DNA of 64,000 bases, taken from contig NZ_AULD01000005.1 of NCBI RefSeq assembly GCF_000425105.1, forward strand, positions 124,001 to 188,000, in the 5' to 3' direction. The DNA is from Agrococcus lahaulensis DSM 17612 (lineage in GTDB: Bacteria; Actinomycetota; Actinomycetes; Actinomycetales; Microbacteriaceae). Below are positions 16,130-23,818 of this stretch, piece after piece (the first letter of the stretch is position 1; each line of letters begins with the position of its first letter). The notes beneath the pieces are model-generated. The model ran no database searches and was not told the DNA's origin. It worked only from the letters and a program-made list of their open reading frames with translations. A program made the position numbers and the translations under genes.

Positions 16130-16756
16130 CTAGTGCGCGGCGCCTGCTCCTTCGACGCGCAGCAGCCGCTGCTTCGCCTCGATGCCGCCGACGTACTGCC
16201 CGAGCGCCCCGTCGCTGCGCACCACCCGGTGGCACGGGATCGCGATCGGCAGCGGGTTGCGACGGCACGCGGTGCCGACCGCCCGCACCGCTCGCGGCGA
16301 GCCGGCTGCCGCCGCGACCTGCGCGTAGCTGCGCGTCTCGCCGTAGGGGATCTCGCGCAGCCGCTCGATCACGTCGCGGCCGAAGCCGCGCGCGAGCGAG
16401 AGGTCGAGCGCCCCGTCGAAGGCCCGAGAGCGCCCGCCGATCAGGTCGTCGATCGCGCGCGCCGCCGCGTCGAGCCGGGCGGGCGCCTCGAGGATGCGGG
16501 GGCTGAGCGAGGTCGCGAGCCGCTCGAGGGTCGCATCGGGCGCTGCCCCGTCGAACGTCACCGAGACGAGGCCGGCGGGCGTGCTCGCGAGCAGCAGCGC
16601 GCCGAGCTCGGTGTCGAGCGAGCGGTAGGCGACGTCGAGCAGCCCGCGCTCGGCGGCGCGATCCGCGAGCCTCGCGCGCAGCTCAGCGACCCGATCGGCG
16701 GCGGGCTCGAGCGGCGCGGCCGGGAACGGCGCGCCCGGAGAGAGCGGCCCGGTCAT
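16130..16756 (-). CDS. Methylated-DNA--protein-cysteine methyltransferase with N-terminal extension
   Basis: 208-residue O6-alkylguanine DNA alkyltransferase. The acceptor Cys175 is in IPCHRVV, with the DNA-binding helix in YGETRSYAQVAAAAGSPRAVRAVG. About 50 residues precede the usual N-terminal domain. The ATG overlaps the sigma factor TGA (ATGA), making it the third gene of a coupled alkyltransferase-sigma-alkyltransferase unit. Function in repairing alkylated guanine by suicidal transfer follows from the family. Confidence 0.88.
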   Translation of the reverse strand: MTGPLSPGAPFPAAPLEPAADRVAELRARLADRAAERGLLDVAYRSLDTELGALLLASTPAGLVSVTFDGAAPDATLERLATSLSPRILEAPARLDAAARAIDDLIGGRSRAFDGALDLSLARGFGRDVIERLREIPYGETRSYAQVAAAAGSPRAVRAVGTACRRNPLPIAIPCHRVVRSDGALGQYVGGIEAKQRLLRVEGAGAAH

Positions 16757-17214
16757 CGCTCCTCCCCCATGAGCACCCGCAGCCTGCGCACGCCGTCGGA
16801 CGACGCGCGACGCACCGCATCCGTCGAGGACTCCAGCTGCGCCGCGACCTCGGCGAACGGCAGCCCGCCGAGGTGGTGCAGCACGACCGCCTCGCGCTGG
16901 CGCTGCGGCAGCTGCGCGAGCGCGCGGGCGAGGTCGAGGTCGCGCGCTCGACTGGGTGCGACGCGCTCCGGCACCTCGCCGACCACGAGTCGCGAGCGGC
17001 GTCGCAGCACGTCGATCGCCTTCCGGTGCGCGATCGTCACGAGCCACCCCTCGATGCGCTCGTCGTGCGCCAGTGTCGGATAGGCCTCGAGCGCGGTGAG
17101 GAACGTCTCGCTCCACGCGTCATCGGCGTCGGTCTCGTCGAGCAGCGCTCGGCAGACCCGCCAGACGCGAGCGCCGTGCCGCTCGACGATCCTCTCGAAC
17201 GGCGCACGGCTCAC
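16753..17214 (-). CDS. ECF-like RNA polymerase sigma factor
   Basis: 153-residue sigma-70 family protein with region 2 (VWRVCRALLDETDADDAWSETF, then IEGWLVTIAHRKAIDVLRRR) and region 4 (LPQRQREAVVLHHLGGLPFAEVAAQLESSTDAVRR). Regions 1 and 3 are missing, as in ECF factors. The GTG start at 17214 overlaps the stop of one alkyltransferase gene (GTGA), and its own stop overlaps the next (ATGA). No anti-sigma gene is adjacent, so control is unclear. A role in alkylation response is inferred from context. Confidence 0.88.
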   Translation of the reverse strand: MSRAPFERIVERHGARVWRVCRALLDETDADDAWSETFLTALEAYPTLAHDERIEGWLVTIAHRKAIDVLRRRSRLVVGEVPERVAPSRARDLDLARALAQLPQRQREAVVLHHLGGLPFAEVAAQLESSTDAVRRASSDGVRRLRVLMGEER

Positions 17215-17699
17215 GCGACCGAATCTAGCCGCGCGCGCCGCTCGTGATCGAGCAGGTAGCGCTTGCGCTCGACGCCGCCGGCGTACCCGGTGAGCGCGCC
17301 GGTCGAGCCGACGACCCGGTGGCACGGCACGACGATCGAGAGTGGGTTGCGGCTGTTCGCGAGCCCGACGGCGCGCACGGCGGTCGGCTGGCCGATCCGG
17401 GCTGCGATCCAGCCGTAGGTGCGCGTCTCGCCGTAGGGGATCTCGCGCAGCGCATCCCAGACGCGCAGCTGGAACGGGCTGCCGGCCGGGTCGAGCGGCA
17501 GCCCGAACGCCTCCCGCTCCCCCGACCAGTACTCGCCGAGCTGGCGCACGGCATCCGCGAACACCGCGTCGTCGCGGTCGCCGAAGCCGGCCGGGTCGGG
17601 CGCGGGCCGATGCTCGGGCATGTAGACGCCCGAGAGCGCGCCGTCGCGAGCGACGAGGGTCAGCTCGCCGATCGGGCTGTCGATGGTGGTGTGCGTCAT
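17211..17699 (-). CDS. ogt: Methylated-DNA--protein-cysteine methyltransferase
   Basis: 162-residue O6-alkylguanine DNA alkyltransferase of standard length. Acceptor Cys126 is in VPCHRVVGSTG, and the recognition helix is in IPYGETRTYGWIAARIGQPTAVRAVG. ATG at 17699 is preferred over an upstream in-frame ATG (17726) because MTHTTIDSPIG begins the family and GAGAGGAA lies upstream. First gene of the coupled three-gene unit. Confidence 0.9.
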   Translation of the reverse strand: MTHTTIDSPIGELTLVARDGALSGVYMPEHRPAPDPAGFGDRDDAVFADAVRQLGEYWSGEREAFGLPLDPAGSPFQLRVWDALREIPYGETRTYGWIAARIGQPTAVRAVGLANSRNPLSIVVPCHRVVGSTGALTGYAGGVERKRYLLDHERRARLDSVA

Positions 17700-17806
17700 G
17701 GCCGTATTCCTCTCACACCCTGCCAACGCGCGAGCGGGGCGGGATGTGAGGTTGTGGATGGCGGCGGATGCGCGGGACGCTCTCGCGCGCCGCCTAGGCT
17801 CGGAGC

Positions 17807-18367
17807 ATGGAGATCGCGCTCGTCCGGCACGGCCAGACGGACTGGAACCTCGCCGGACGACTGCAGGGCACGAGCGACATCCCGCTCAACGAGACGGGCA
17901 TCGCCCAGGCGCACACCGCCGCGCGGCTGCTCGCGGCCGAGACCCCGGGCGACGGGCGGTGGGATGCCGTGGTGTCGTCGACGCTCGAGCGCGCGGCCGT
18001 CACGGCCGACATCATCGCCGCCGAGCTCGACCTCGAGGTCGGCGGCCGCTACGCGAGCCTCATCGAGCGCGCCTACGGGGAGGTCGAGGGGCTCACGAAG
18101 GACGAGGCGATCGCGCGCTTCGGCACGGACTGGCCCGGCGAGGAGGACTTCGACGACCTGCAGCAGCGGGCGGTCGCGGCGATCGACGACGTCGCGGCGC
18201 GCAACCCCGTCGGGGCGCTCGTGATCGTCTCGCATGGCACGTTCATCCGCGCCTTCGCCGACCACGTCACCGGGCTCGAGACCCGCACGCCCGACAACGC
18301 GCACTCGGTGCGCTTCCGCGGTGCGCCCGGCGCGTGGACGCTCGTCGACGGGCTGGTGCTCGCGTGA
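17807..18367 (+). CDS. Histidine phosphatase family protein
   Basis: 186-residue phosphoglycerate-mutase-like phosphatase. LVRHGQTDWN at residues 5-14 holds the phospho-accepting histidine, and VIVSHGTFIRAF the second. The early GRLQGTSDIPLNETG block is typical of broad-specificity phosphatases and cobalamin-pathway CobC relatives. Its stop overlaps the GTG of the FAD oxidase gene, so they are coupled. The start is 107 bases from the divergent ogt gene. Confidence 0.88.
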   Translation: MEIALVRHGQTDWNLAGRLQGTSDIPLNETGIAQAHTAARLLAAETPGDGRWDAVVSSTLERAAVTADIIAAELDLEVGGRYASLIERAYGEVEGLTKDEAIARFGTDWPGEEDFDDLQQRAVAAIDDVAARNPVGALVIVSHGTFIRAFADHVTGLETRTPDNAHSVRFRGAPGAWTLVDGLVLA

Positions 18368-19707
18368 GCCTCGACGCGCTCCGAGCGGCGCTCCCGGCCC
18401 ACGTGCTCGTCACCGACCCGGTCGCGCTCGACGTCGCCCGCGCCGACAAGTCGGGGCATCGCGCCCTCGCGGCGCCGCTCGCGATCGTCGAGGCGGAGGC
18501 GGTGGAGCACGTGCAGGCCGCGCTCCGCTGGGCGAGCGAGCATCGCGTGCCGGTCGTGCCGCGCGCCGCGGGCACCGGTCTCGCGGGCGGCGCGATCGCG
18601 GGCGAGGGCGAACTCGTCGTCTCGGTCGACCGCATGCGGCGCCTGCTCGACGTCTCCCTCGTCGACCAGTCCTGCGTGGTCGAGCCGGGCATCCGGAACG
18701 CCGAGCTCAACGAGCTGCTCGCCGCCCACGGCCTGTGGTGGCCGCCCGACCCGGCGAGCCGCGCGATCTCGACGGTCGGGGGCAACATCGCCACGAACGC
18801 TGGCGGCCTGCTGTGCGCGAAGTACGGCGTGACGCGCGAGTGGGTGCTCGCGCTCGACGTCGTGCTCGCCGACGGCAGCCTCATCTCGACCGGCCACCGC
18901 ACCGTGAAGGGCGTCACGGGGCTCGACCTCACGGCGCTCATGATCGGCTCGGAGGGCACGCTCGGCATCGTCGTCGGCGCGACGCTCAAGCTGCGCCCGC
19001 TCGTCGAGGGCGGCATCTGGACGGTCGGCGCGTTCTTCGACGACGAGGCCCTCGCCGCCGCCGCGTGCACGGCCGTGACGGCCGCGCGCATCCGCCCCGC
19101 CATCATGGAGCTCGTCGGCCGCGACGCCGTCTCGATGCTCGCCGCCTACACCGGCCAGCCGATGGAGGGCGCGTTCGTGCTCGTGCAGACCGACGACCTC
19201 GGCGCCGCCGCGACGTCGGAGGCGGTCGCGGCGATCCTCGCCGCCCACGGCGGGCGCGTCGAGCGCACCGACGACGCGGCGCGGTCGGATGTGCTCGTGC
19301 AGGTGCGCAGGCAGGTGCACTTCGCGCTCGAGTCGTTCGGCACGGTGCTCGTCGAGGACGTCTCGGTGCCGAGGTCGCGGCTCGCCGACATGTTCCGCGC
19401 GTGCGACGAGGCGTCGGCCCGGCACGGCGTGCGGCTCGCAACGACGGCGCACGCCGGTGACGGCAACCTGCACCCGACGTTCGTCTTCGACGGCACGGAG
19501 CCGAGCGACGAGATCTGGGCGTGCGCGAACGAGGTGTTCGAGGCGGCGATCGCGATGGGCGGCACGCTCACGGGCGAGCACGGCGTCGGCATCCTCAAGC
19601 GCCGCTGGCTCGTCGATGAGCTCGGCGAGCGGCAGCTCGAGCTGCAGCGGGCGGTGCGGGCCGCGTCCAATCCGCTCGGCATCCTGAACCCCGGCAAGGC
19701 CGTCTGA
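18364..19707 (+). CDS. FAD-binding 2-hydroxyacid oxidase/dehydrogenase (GlcD-like)
   Basis: 447-residue flavoprotein of the VAO/GlcD type oxidising 2-hydroxyacids such as glycolate or D-lactate. The FAD domain shows VPRAAGTGLAGGAI and the ISTVGGNIATNAGG and GSEGTLGIV motifs. The C-terminal cap includes THAGDGNLHP-like TAHAGDGNLHPT and GGTLTGEHGVG. GTG at 18364 overlaps the upstream stop. No GlcE/GlcF partners are adjacent, so it probably works alone. Confidence 0.88.
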   Translation: MSLDALRAALPAHVLVTDPVALDVARADKSGHRALAAPLAIVEAEAVEHVQAALRWASEHRVPVVPRAAGTGLAGGAIAGEGELVVSVDRMRRLLDVSLVDQSCVVEPGIRNAELNELLAAHGLWWPPDPASRAISTVGGNIATNAGGLLCAKYGVTREWVLALDVVLADGSLISTGHRTVKGVTGLDLTALMIGSEGTLGIVVGATLKLRPLVEGGIWTVGAFFDDEALAAAACTAVTAARIRPAIMELVGRDAVSMLAAYTGQPMEGAFVLVQTDDLGAAATSEAVAAILAAHGGRVERTDDAARSDVLVQVRRQVHFALESFGTVLVEDVSVPRSRLADMFRACDEASARHGVRLATTAHAGDGNLHPTFVFDGTEPSDEIWACANEVFEAAIAMGGTLTGEHGVGILKRRWLVDELGERQLELQRAVRAASNPLGILNPGKAV

Positions 19708-19716
19708 GGTCGCCCC

Positions 19717-19799
19717 GTTCGTCGAGCAGGACCGAAGGCCGCATCGAGACGATCGCAAGGATCTCGATACGGCCGCTCCGCGGCCTACTCGATCACCGG
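19717..19799. repeat. Dispersed palindromic repeat locus A2
   Basis: GTTCGTCGAGCAG at 19717 and CGCATCGAGAC at 19740-19750 are followed by the inverted partner ATCTCGATAC at 19761, with a GGCCGC-TCC-GCGGCC hairpin at 19771-19785 and CTACTCGATCACCGG. It fills the space between the convergent ends of the FAD oxidase and FKBP genes and could end transcription both ways. Confidence 0.8.
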
Positions 19800-19806
19800 C
19801 AGCGGG

Positions 19807-20178
19807 TCAGCGGACGGCGACCAGGTCGCACACGAAGATGAGCGCCTCGTTCGGGCCGATCACGCCGCCCGCGCCGCGCTCGCCGTAGGCGAGGTGGGGC
19901 GGGATGACGAGCTTGCGGCGGCCGCCGACGCGCATGCCGAGGATGCCCTGCTCCCAGCCCTTGATGACCATGCCGACGCCGAGCGGGAACTCGAGCGGAG
20001 CGCCGCGGTTGTAGGAGGCGTCGAACTCCTCGCCGGTGGAGTGCGTCACCCCGACGTAGTGCACGCTCACCTGCTTGCCGTTCACCGCCTCCTCGCCGTC
20101 GCCGACGGTGATGTCGGTGATCTCGAGGTCAGCGGGCGCGGGCCCCTCGGGGGCGTCGATCTCGGGCTTCTCAGTCAT
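19807..20178 (-). CDS. FKBP-type peptidyl-prolyl cis-trans isomerase
   Basis: 123-residue single-domain FKBP that catalyses proline isomerisation. Landmarks are VSVHYVGVTHSTGEEFDAS, FPLGVGMVIKGWEQGILGM and RKLVIPPHLAYGERGAGG, with the binding-pocket aromatics retained. No signal peptide, so cytosolic. ATG at 20178 is preferred because the upstream in-frame extension is basic and lies in the intergenic region. The 129 bases to the divergent osmC gene hold both promoters. Confidence 0.92.
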   Translation of the reverse strand: MTEKPEIDAPEGPAPADLEITDITVGDGEEAVNGKQVSVHYVGVTHSTGEEFDASYNRGAPLEFPLGVGMVIKGWEQGILGMRVGGRRKLVIPPHLAYGERGAGGVIGPNEALIFVCDLVAVR

Positions 20179-20307
20179 GCACCCATCCTCCCACGGGCGC
20201 GCTCGACGCCTTCCGACGCATCCGACCACCCGACCTCAAGCCTGCGCGCGTAGCCTGGCGCTGTCGGCCGCCGACGGCGGACGGGACGCGAACTCAAGGA
20301 GGACTTC

Positions 20308-20730
20308 ATGGCCATCACCTCGAACGCGAGCACCAGCTGGAACGGGCCGCTCAGCAGCGGCTCCGGCACGACCACGCTCGGCACCGGCTCGAGCTTCGAC
20401 CTCACGTGGAAGGCGCGCGCCGAGGAGGGCGGCGCCTCGACGCCGGAGGAGTTCATCGCGGCCGCGCACGCCTCGTGCTACGCGATGGCGCTCTCGCACG
20501 CGCTCGAGGAGGCCGGGCACGCGCCCGAGTCGCTCAGCACGAGCGCGAAGGTGTCGTTCGAGCCCGGCAAGGGCATCACCACGAGCGTCCTGACGGTGAG
20601 CGGGAAGGTGCCCGGCATCGACCAGGAGCAGTTCGCGAAGCACGCCGAGGAGGCGAAGGCAGGGTGCCCCGTGTCGCAGGCGCTGGCCGGCATCGAGATC
20701 CAGCTCGAGAGCGCCACCCTGGAGAGCTGA
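20308..20730 (+). CDS. OsmC family peroxiredoxin
   Basis: 140-residue OsmC/Ohr-type thiol peroxidase that detoxifies organic peroxides. The two reactive cysteines are Cys57 (AAHASCYAM) and Cys120 (AGCPVSQAL). The N-terminus NASTSWNGPLSSGSGT matches the OsmC subgroup. ATG at 20308 follows an AAGGAGG-like site. It is monocistronic by position and followed by the small peptide gene at 20842. Confidence 0.92.
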   Translation: MAITSNASTSWNGPLSSGSGTTTLGTGSSFDLTWKARAEEGGASTPEEFIAAAHASCYAMALSHALEEAGHAPESLSTSAKVSFEPGKGITTSVLTVSGKVPGIDQEQFAKHAEEAKAGCPVSQALAGIEIQLESATLES

Positions 20731-20841
20731 GAAACCCATCGCGCGAAGGCGGTGGATGCCTTACATTCAGCAGTAGACCCGCGCAGGGGCTAGGTCGGCC
20801 CTGCGAGGGAACCACCCACCACCACATGCAAAGGAACTCCA

Positions 20842-20958
20842 ATGGGCTTCAAGCAGCTCCCCACCCACCTCCTCCTCTCGCCGCTCGGCGAGGATGACTT
20901 CATCATCATGGGCGGAGAGGACGACTTCATCATCATGGGCGGCGGCAGCTCCAAGTAG
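20842..20958 (+). CDS. 38-residue peptide with duplicated EDDFIIMGG unit, undescribed
   Basis: Short gene with an AAAGGA ribosome site 7 bases before its ATG. Residues 1-16 (MGFKQLPTHLLLSPLG) look like a leader. Residues 17-25 and 26-34 are two exact copies of EDDFIIMGG, and the C-terminus is GSSK. Third codon positions are almost all G or C, as in real genes here, and the two 27-base copies differ only at synonymous sites. There is no Arg or Cys and no secretion signal. It is flanked by its own leader and a strong hairpin. It resembles a modified-peptide precursor or multi-copy signal peptide, but no maturation enzyme is adjacent. Function unknown. Confidence 0.7.
   Translation: MGFKQLPTHLLLSPLGEDDFIIMGGEDDFIIMGGGSSK
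20890..20943 (+). repeat. 27-base tandem repeat inside peptide gene
   Basis: Two adjacent 27-base copies (20890-20916 and 20917-20943) encode EDDFIIMGG twice. They differ at the Asp codon (GAT/GAC) and the last Gly codon (GGA/GGC) only, both silent, which suggests selection on the peptide after duplication. Confidence 0.9.
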
Positions 20959-20973
20959 CCTGCCCCCGACGGT

Positions 20974-21014
20974 CGCGGCCGCGGCCCCGACAGCAATGTC
21001 GGCCCGCGGCCGCG
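20974..21014 (+). terminator. Strong hairpin terminator after peptide gene
   Basis: CGCGGCCGCGG at 20974-20984 pairs with CCGCGGCCGCG at 21004-21014, and CCGACA at 20987-20992 pairs with TGTCGG at 20997-21002 around a GCAA loop. It starts 16 bases after the peptide stop and precedes the convergent agmatinase end. There is no T tract, as usual in actinobacteria. Confidence 0.8.
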
Positions 21015-21035
21015 CTGCGTCCGGAGGCCTTCCGC

Positions 21036-21971
21036 TCAGCGCGACGGCGGCGGGATGAGCGCGAGCAGCTCCCACACCGCGTGCGCGGCGGCCAGCCCCG
21101 TGATGCCGGCGTGGTCGTGGGCCGGGAGCACCTCGACGACATCGCCGCCCACGATGTCCAGCCCGCGCAGGGCTCGCAGCACGCCGAAGAGCTCTCGCGT
21201 GCTGATGCCCGCGACCTCGGGCGTGCCGGTGCCGGGCGCGTGCGCGGGATCGAGCACGTCGATGTCGATCGACACGTAGACCGGCCCGGTGCCGAGACGG
21301 GCGCGGATGCGCTCCGCGAGCTGCTCGGCGGAGCTGCGGGCGAAGTCGTCGGTGCGGATGATCGCGAAGCCCGCGCGCGCGTCGTCCTCGAGCTCGCTCG
21401 GGTCGTAGATGCCGCCGCGGATGCCGACGTGCTGGCAGTGCTCGAGGTCGAGCAGCCCCTCCTCCGCCGCGCGCCGGAACGGCGAGCCGTGCCAGATGCT
21501 CGCGCCGTGCAGCGTGTCCCAGGTGTCGAGGTGCGCGTCGAAGTGGAGCACGGCGAGCGGACCGTGCCGCTCGGCGGCGGCCCGCAGCAGCGGCAGGGCG
21601 ATCGTGTGATCGCCGCCGATCGCCACGACGGTCGTGCCCCGCTGCACGAGCGCCCGCGCCTGCTCGTGGATCGCCTCGACGGCGGCCTCGATGTCGTAGG
21701 GGCCGACCCGCAGATCGCCGCCGTCGACCACCTGGCGATCGCGGAAGGGGAACGAGTCGTGCGCCTGGTGGTAGGGGTGCAGCTGCCTGGAGTGCTCGCG
21801 CACGTGCGCGGGGCCGAAGCGCGCGCCGGGCCGGAAGCTCGTGCCCGAGTCGAACGGGATCCCGACGACAGCGACATCCGCGTGCTCGACCTCGTGCAGC
21901 TGCGGCAGCAGCGCGAAGGTCGCAATCCCCGCGTAGCGCGGCAGCCCCGGGTCGTCTCGCTGACCGATCAT
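21036..21971 (-). CDS. speB: Agmatinase/arginase family ureohydrolase
   Basis: 311-residue binuclear manganese hydrolase of the ureohydrolase family, most like agmatinase (agmatine to putrescine and urea). Metal-binding motifs are GGDHT (119-123), DAHLDT (145-150) and SIDIDVLDPAHAPGTGTPE, all intact. ATG at 21971 is chosen, though an in-frame GTG and ATG lie farther upstream. It is convergent with the small peptide gene and divergent from the 22129 gene. Other guanidino substrates are possible. Confidence 0.88.
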   Translation of the reverse strand: MIGQRDDPGLPRYAGIATFALLPQLHEVEHADVAVVGIPFDSGTSFRPGARFGPAHVREHSRQLHPYHQAHDSFPFRDRQVVDGGDLRVGPYDIEAAVEAIHEQARALVQRGTTVVAIGGDHTIALPLLRAAAERHGPLAVLHFDAHLDTWDTLHGASIWHGSPFRRAAEEGLLDLEHCQHVGIRGGIYDPSELEDDARAGFAIIRTDDFARSSAEQLAERIRARLGTGPVYVSIDIDVLDPAHAPGTGTPEVAGISTRELFGVLRALRGLDIVGGDVVEVLPAHDHAGITGLAAAHAVWELLALIPPPSR

Positions 21972-22128
21972 GTCGCCTCCCCATCCGGCGCGCTCGGCGT
22001 GGACGACCGGGCCGGATGCGGTCGCTCCCGTCGTGATCATCGCACGCGTCGCGATCGAGCCCGGGCGGCCCCGCGGCCGGGTGCGGACTCCCGGCCGCGC
22101 GCGAGAGAATGGTGGAGGAGGTGCGGCA

Positions 22129-22632
22129 GTGGACGACGAGGGCATGCAGGGCGACGGGGCGATGGCCGCGATCGAGCGCTACGCGCGACGCGCGGAGCGC
22201 ATCGGCCGCATCGCCGCCGACGAGCGCACGCCGCACGAGGAGGCGCACGAGATCGCCCGCGCGACCGCGGTGCTCGCCGCGCGCGACCACGGGCGCGATG
22301 CCGCTCGGGCGCGGCTGCGCCGCTCGCCGCTGCTGCACGGCCTGTTCGGCGTCGTCGTGCTCATCCCCGTGGTGAGCGCATTCTTGCCCGACGGCCGGGG
22401 ACTCACCCTCTTCTCGCTGCTCTCGCTCGTCTACGTCGCCGTGCACGTGGCGGAGCTCACGGTCGGCAGCCCCGTGCACCGCTTCGCCGGCCGGCTGCCC
22501 GCCGCGGTGCAGCAGTTCCTCTCGCCCCACCAGGTGCTCTTCGAGCAGGCGGTGCTGCACGCCTACACCGAGCGGAGCCGCGAGACCGGAGCGGTCGGCT
22601 GCTCGTGCGGTGTGCACGACGACGCGCCCTGA
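22129..22632 (+). CDS. Membrane protein with Cys/His tail, unknown function
   Basis: 167-residue protein with a charged N-terminal half, about two membrane segments (LLHGLFGVVVLIPVVSAFL and LTLFSLLSLVYVAVHVAEL) and a C-terminal GCSCGVH that could bind a metal. GTG at 22129 is preceded by GGAGGAGG. No family recognised. The 157 bases to the divergent agmatinase gene hold both promoters. Confidence 0.65.
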   Translation: MDDEGMQGDGAMAAIERYARRAERIGRIAADERTPHEEAHEIARATAVLAARDHGRDAARARLRRSPLLHGLFGVVVLIPVVSAFLPDGRGLTLFSLLSLVYVAVHVAELTVGSPVHRFAGRLPAAVQQFLSPHQVLFEQAVLHAYTERSRETGAVGCSCGVHDDAP

Positions 22633-22708
22633 GATCATCCGCGGGGACGACGCGCGATCCGTCGTCCGTGCGACGCGGACCGGCGGCCTCGACCGATTCG
22701 ATGGAGGC

Positions 22709-23146
22709 ATGAGGAGACGCCTCCCCACCATCGCCGCCCTCGCCGCGGCCTCGCTCGCCGTCACCGCCCTCTCGGGCTGCACGAGCATCGCCGACGCGTT
22801 CGAGCGCGTGCACAGCGAAGCGTTCGACTCCCGAGCCGAGGCCTCCGAGGGCTGGGTCGGCGTGGAGATGCCGAGCTGGCTGCCCGACGATGCCGCGAGC
22901 ATCCGCACGACCGCGACGAACGACGAGACGAGCGCCGTGATCGCGTTCACGGGGAGCGAGCCGAGCGGATGCGCGGTGGGGCCCCGCTCGACGCTCCCGT
23001 TCGACGGCCGGTACGGCGGCTTCGCCGACGCGAGCGAGCTGCCGGACGAGGTCGTCTGGTGCGGCGCCTACGAGGTGCACCGGACTGCCGGCGGGTGGCT
23101 CGCGTGGTTCAACGCGACCGAGGAGGGCCAGACCCCGGCGTCCTGA
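22709..23146 (+). CDS. Putative lipoprotein, unknown function
   Basis: 145-residue exported protein with a basic start MRRRLP, a hydrophobic signal and lipobox LSGC at about residues 21-24. The mature part is acidic and Trp-containing (EGWVGVEMPSWLPDDAASIRTT), with two further cysteines (SGCAVGP and VWCGAYEV) that may form a disulfide. ATG at 22709 starts exactly at the signal peptide, with GGAGGC upstream. No recognised family; it lies 76 bases after the 22129 gene. Confidence 0.75.
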   Translation: MRRRLPTIAALAAASLAVTALSGCTSIADAFERVHSEAFDSRAEASEGWVGVEMPSWLPDDAASIRTTATNDETSAVIAFTGSEPSGCAVGPRSTLPFDGRYGGFADASELPDEVVWCGAYEVHRTAGGWLAWFNATEEGQTPAS

Positions 23147-23162
23147 GCGGCGGATCGCCGCC

Positions 23163-23474
23163 TCAGCCGTTCGGGTGGCGTTCCCGCTCGAACGTCAGGT
23201 CGAGCGACCACGACTCCGGCTCGCCGTGGGCGTGCAGCCGCTCCGAGTGCGGCTCGAGGCTGCGCCGGAAGACGGCGCCGCGGAACACCGCCGGCATCGT
23301 GAAGTCCTCCCCGGTCGCGAGCAGCCGACCGCGCGCATCGAGCAGCAGCGCGTGGCGCACCACGCCCTCGTCATCCGGATCGCTCGTCCACCGCAGCTCG
23401 GTCCCCGGCGGCCAGCGCTCGAGGAGTCGCTCGCGCAGCCCGTTCACCGCGTCGGCCGCGAGGCCCTCGGCCAT
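23163..23474 (-). CDS. Hypothetical protein, possibly truncated by an upstream in-frame amber codon
   Basis: 103-residue soluble protein with TELRWTSDPDDEG and RHALLLDARGRLLATGEDF; no family recognised. The frame stays open upstream of ATG 23474 for nine codons to a TAG at 23499-23501, and beyond that for twelve codons to an ATG at 23537 (MDFDYSELTPDS). The joined sequence reads like one continuous protein with helix AARAAYERMAEGL across the stop. Neither ATG has a good ribosome site. A nonsense mutation or sequence error is possible. Confidence 0.6.
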   Translation of the reverse strand: MAEGLAADAVNGLRERLLERWPPGTELRWTSDPDDEGVVRHALLLDARGRLLATGEDFTMPAVFRGAVFRRSLEPHSERLHAHGEPESWSLDLTFERERHPNG

Positions 23475-23615
23475 GCGCTCGTATGCGGCCCGAGCGGCCT
23501 ACGAGTCAGGCGTGAGCTCGCTGTAGTCGAAGTCCATGGTGGTCGCGATCCCGGCACCGCGCGGGCCCCGGACTCGCCTCGAGGCGCAAGCGGACGCGGA
23601 CGCATCCGAAACCAC

Positions 23616-23645
23616 GAAGGCCACCTGCTTCCGCAGGTGGCCTTC
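23616..23645 (-). terminator. Perfect 13-bp hairpin terminator after tRNA-Arg
   Basis: GAAGGCCACCTGC at 23616-23628 pairs fully with GCAGGTGGCCTTC at 23633-23645 around a TTCC loop. It lies 18 bases past the tRNA-Arg 3' end on the minus strand. Confidence 0.85.
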
Positions 23646-23663
23646 TACTGTCTCAACACAGTG

Positions 23664-23736
23664 CGCGCCCGGAGGGACTCGAACCCCCAACCTTCTGATC
23701 CGTAGTCAGATGCTCTATCCGTTGAGCTACGGGCGC
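23664..23736 (-). tRNA. tRNA-Arg (anticodon ACG)
   Basis: Complete cloverleaf on the minus strand: acceptor GCGCCCG/CGGGCGC, D-arm AGCTCAACGGATAGAGC, anticodon arm TCTGA-CTACGGA-TCAGA with ACG at the centre, and T-arm GGTTCGAGTCC. Its A34 is the substrate of TadA, encoded at 10784-11245. No CCA is encoded. Confidence 0.96.
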
Positions 23737-23746
23737 CTGGCCGAAC

Positions 23747-23777
23747 GGCCAGGGATCAGACTACCTGATCCCTGGCC
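23747..23777 (-). terminator. Perfect 13-bp hairpin terminator after cspA
   Basis: GGCCAGGGATCAG at 23747-23759 pairs with CTGATCCCTGGCC at 23765-23777 around ACTAC. It lies 41 bases beyond the cspA stop and 10 bases before the tRNA-Arg 5' end, separating the two units. Confidence 0.85.
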
Positions 23778-23818
23778 GTCAGCGCGAATCGAGCCGCGTC
23801 ACGGGGACGCGACCAGGC

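Noticed and set aside
20842-21971. Peptide plus ureohydrolase as a peptide-arginase maturation pair
   Set aside because: The peptide contains no arginine, the genes are convergent with a strong terminator between, and the enzyme looks like an ordinary agmatinase.
20767-22950. Long minus-strand frame covering the peptide, agmatinase and lipoprotein genes
   Set aside because: Frame-shifted shadow of agmatinase; the peptide gene on the plus strand has better signals.
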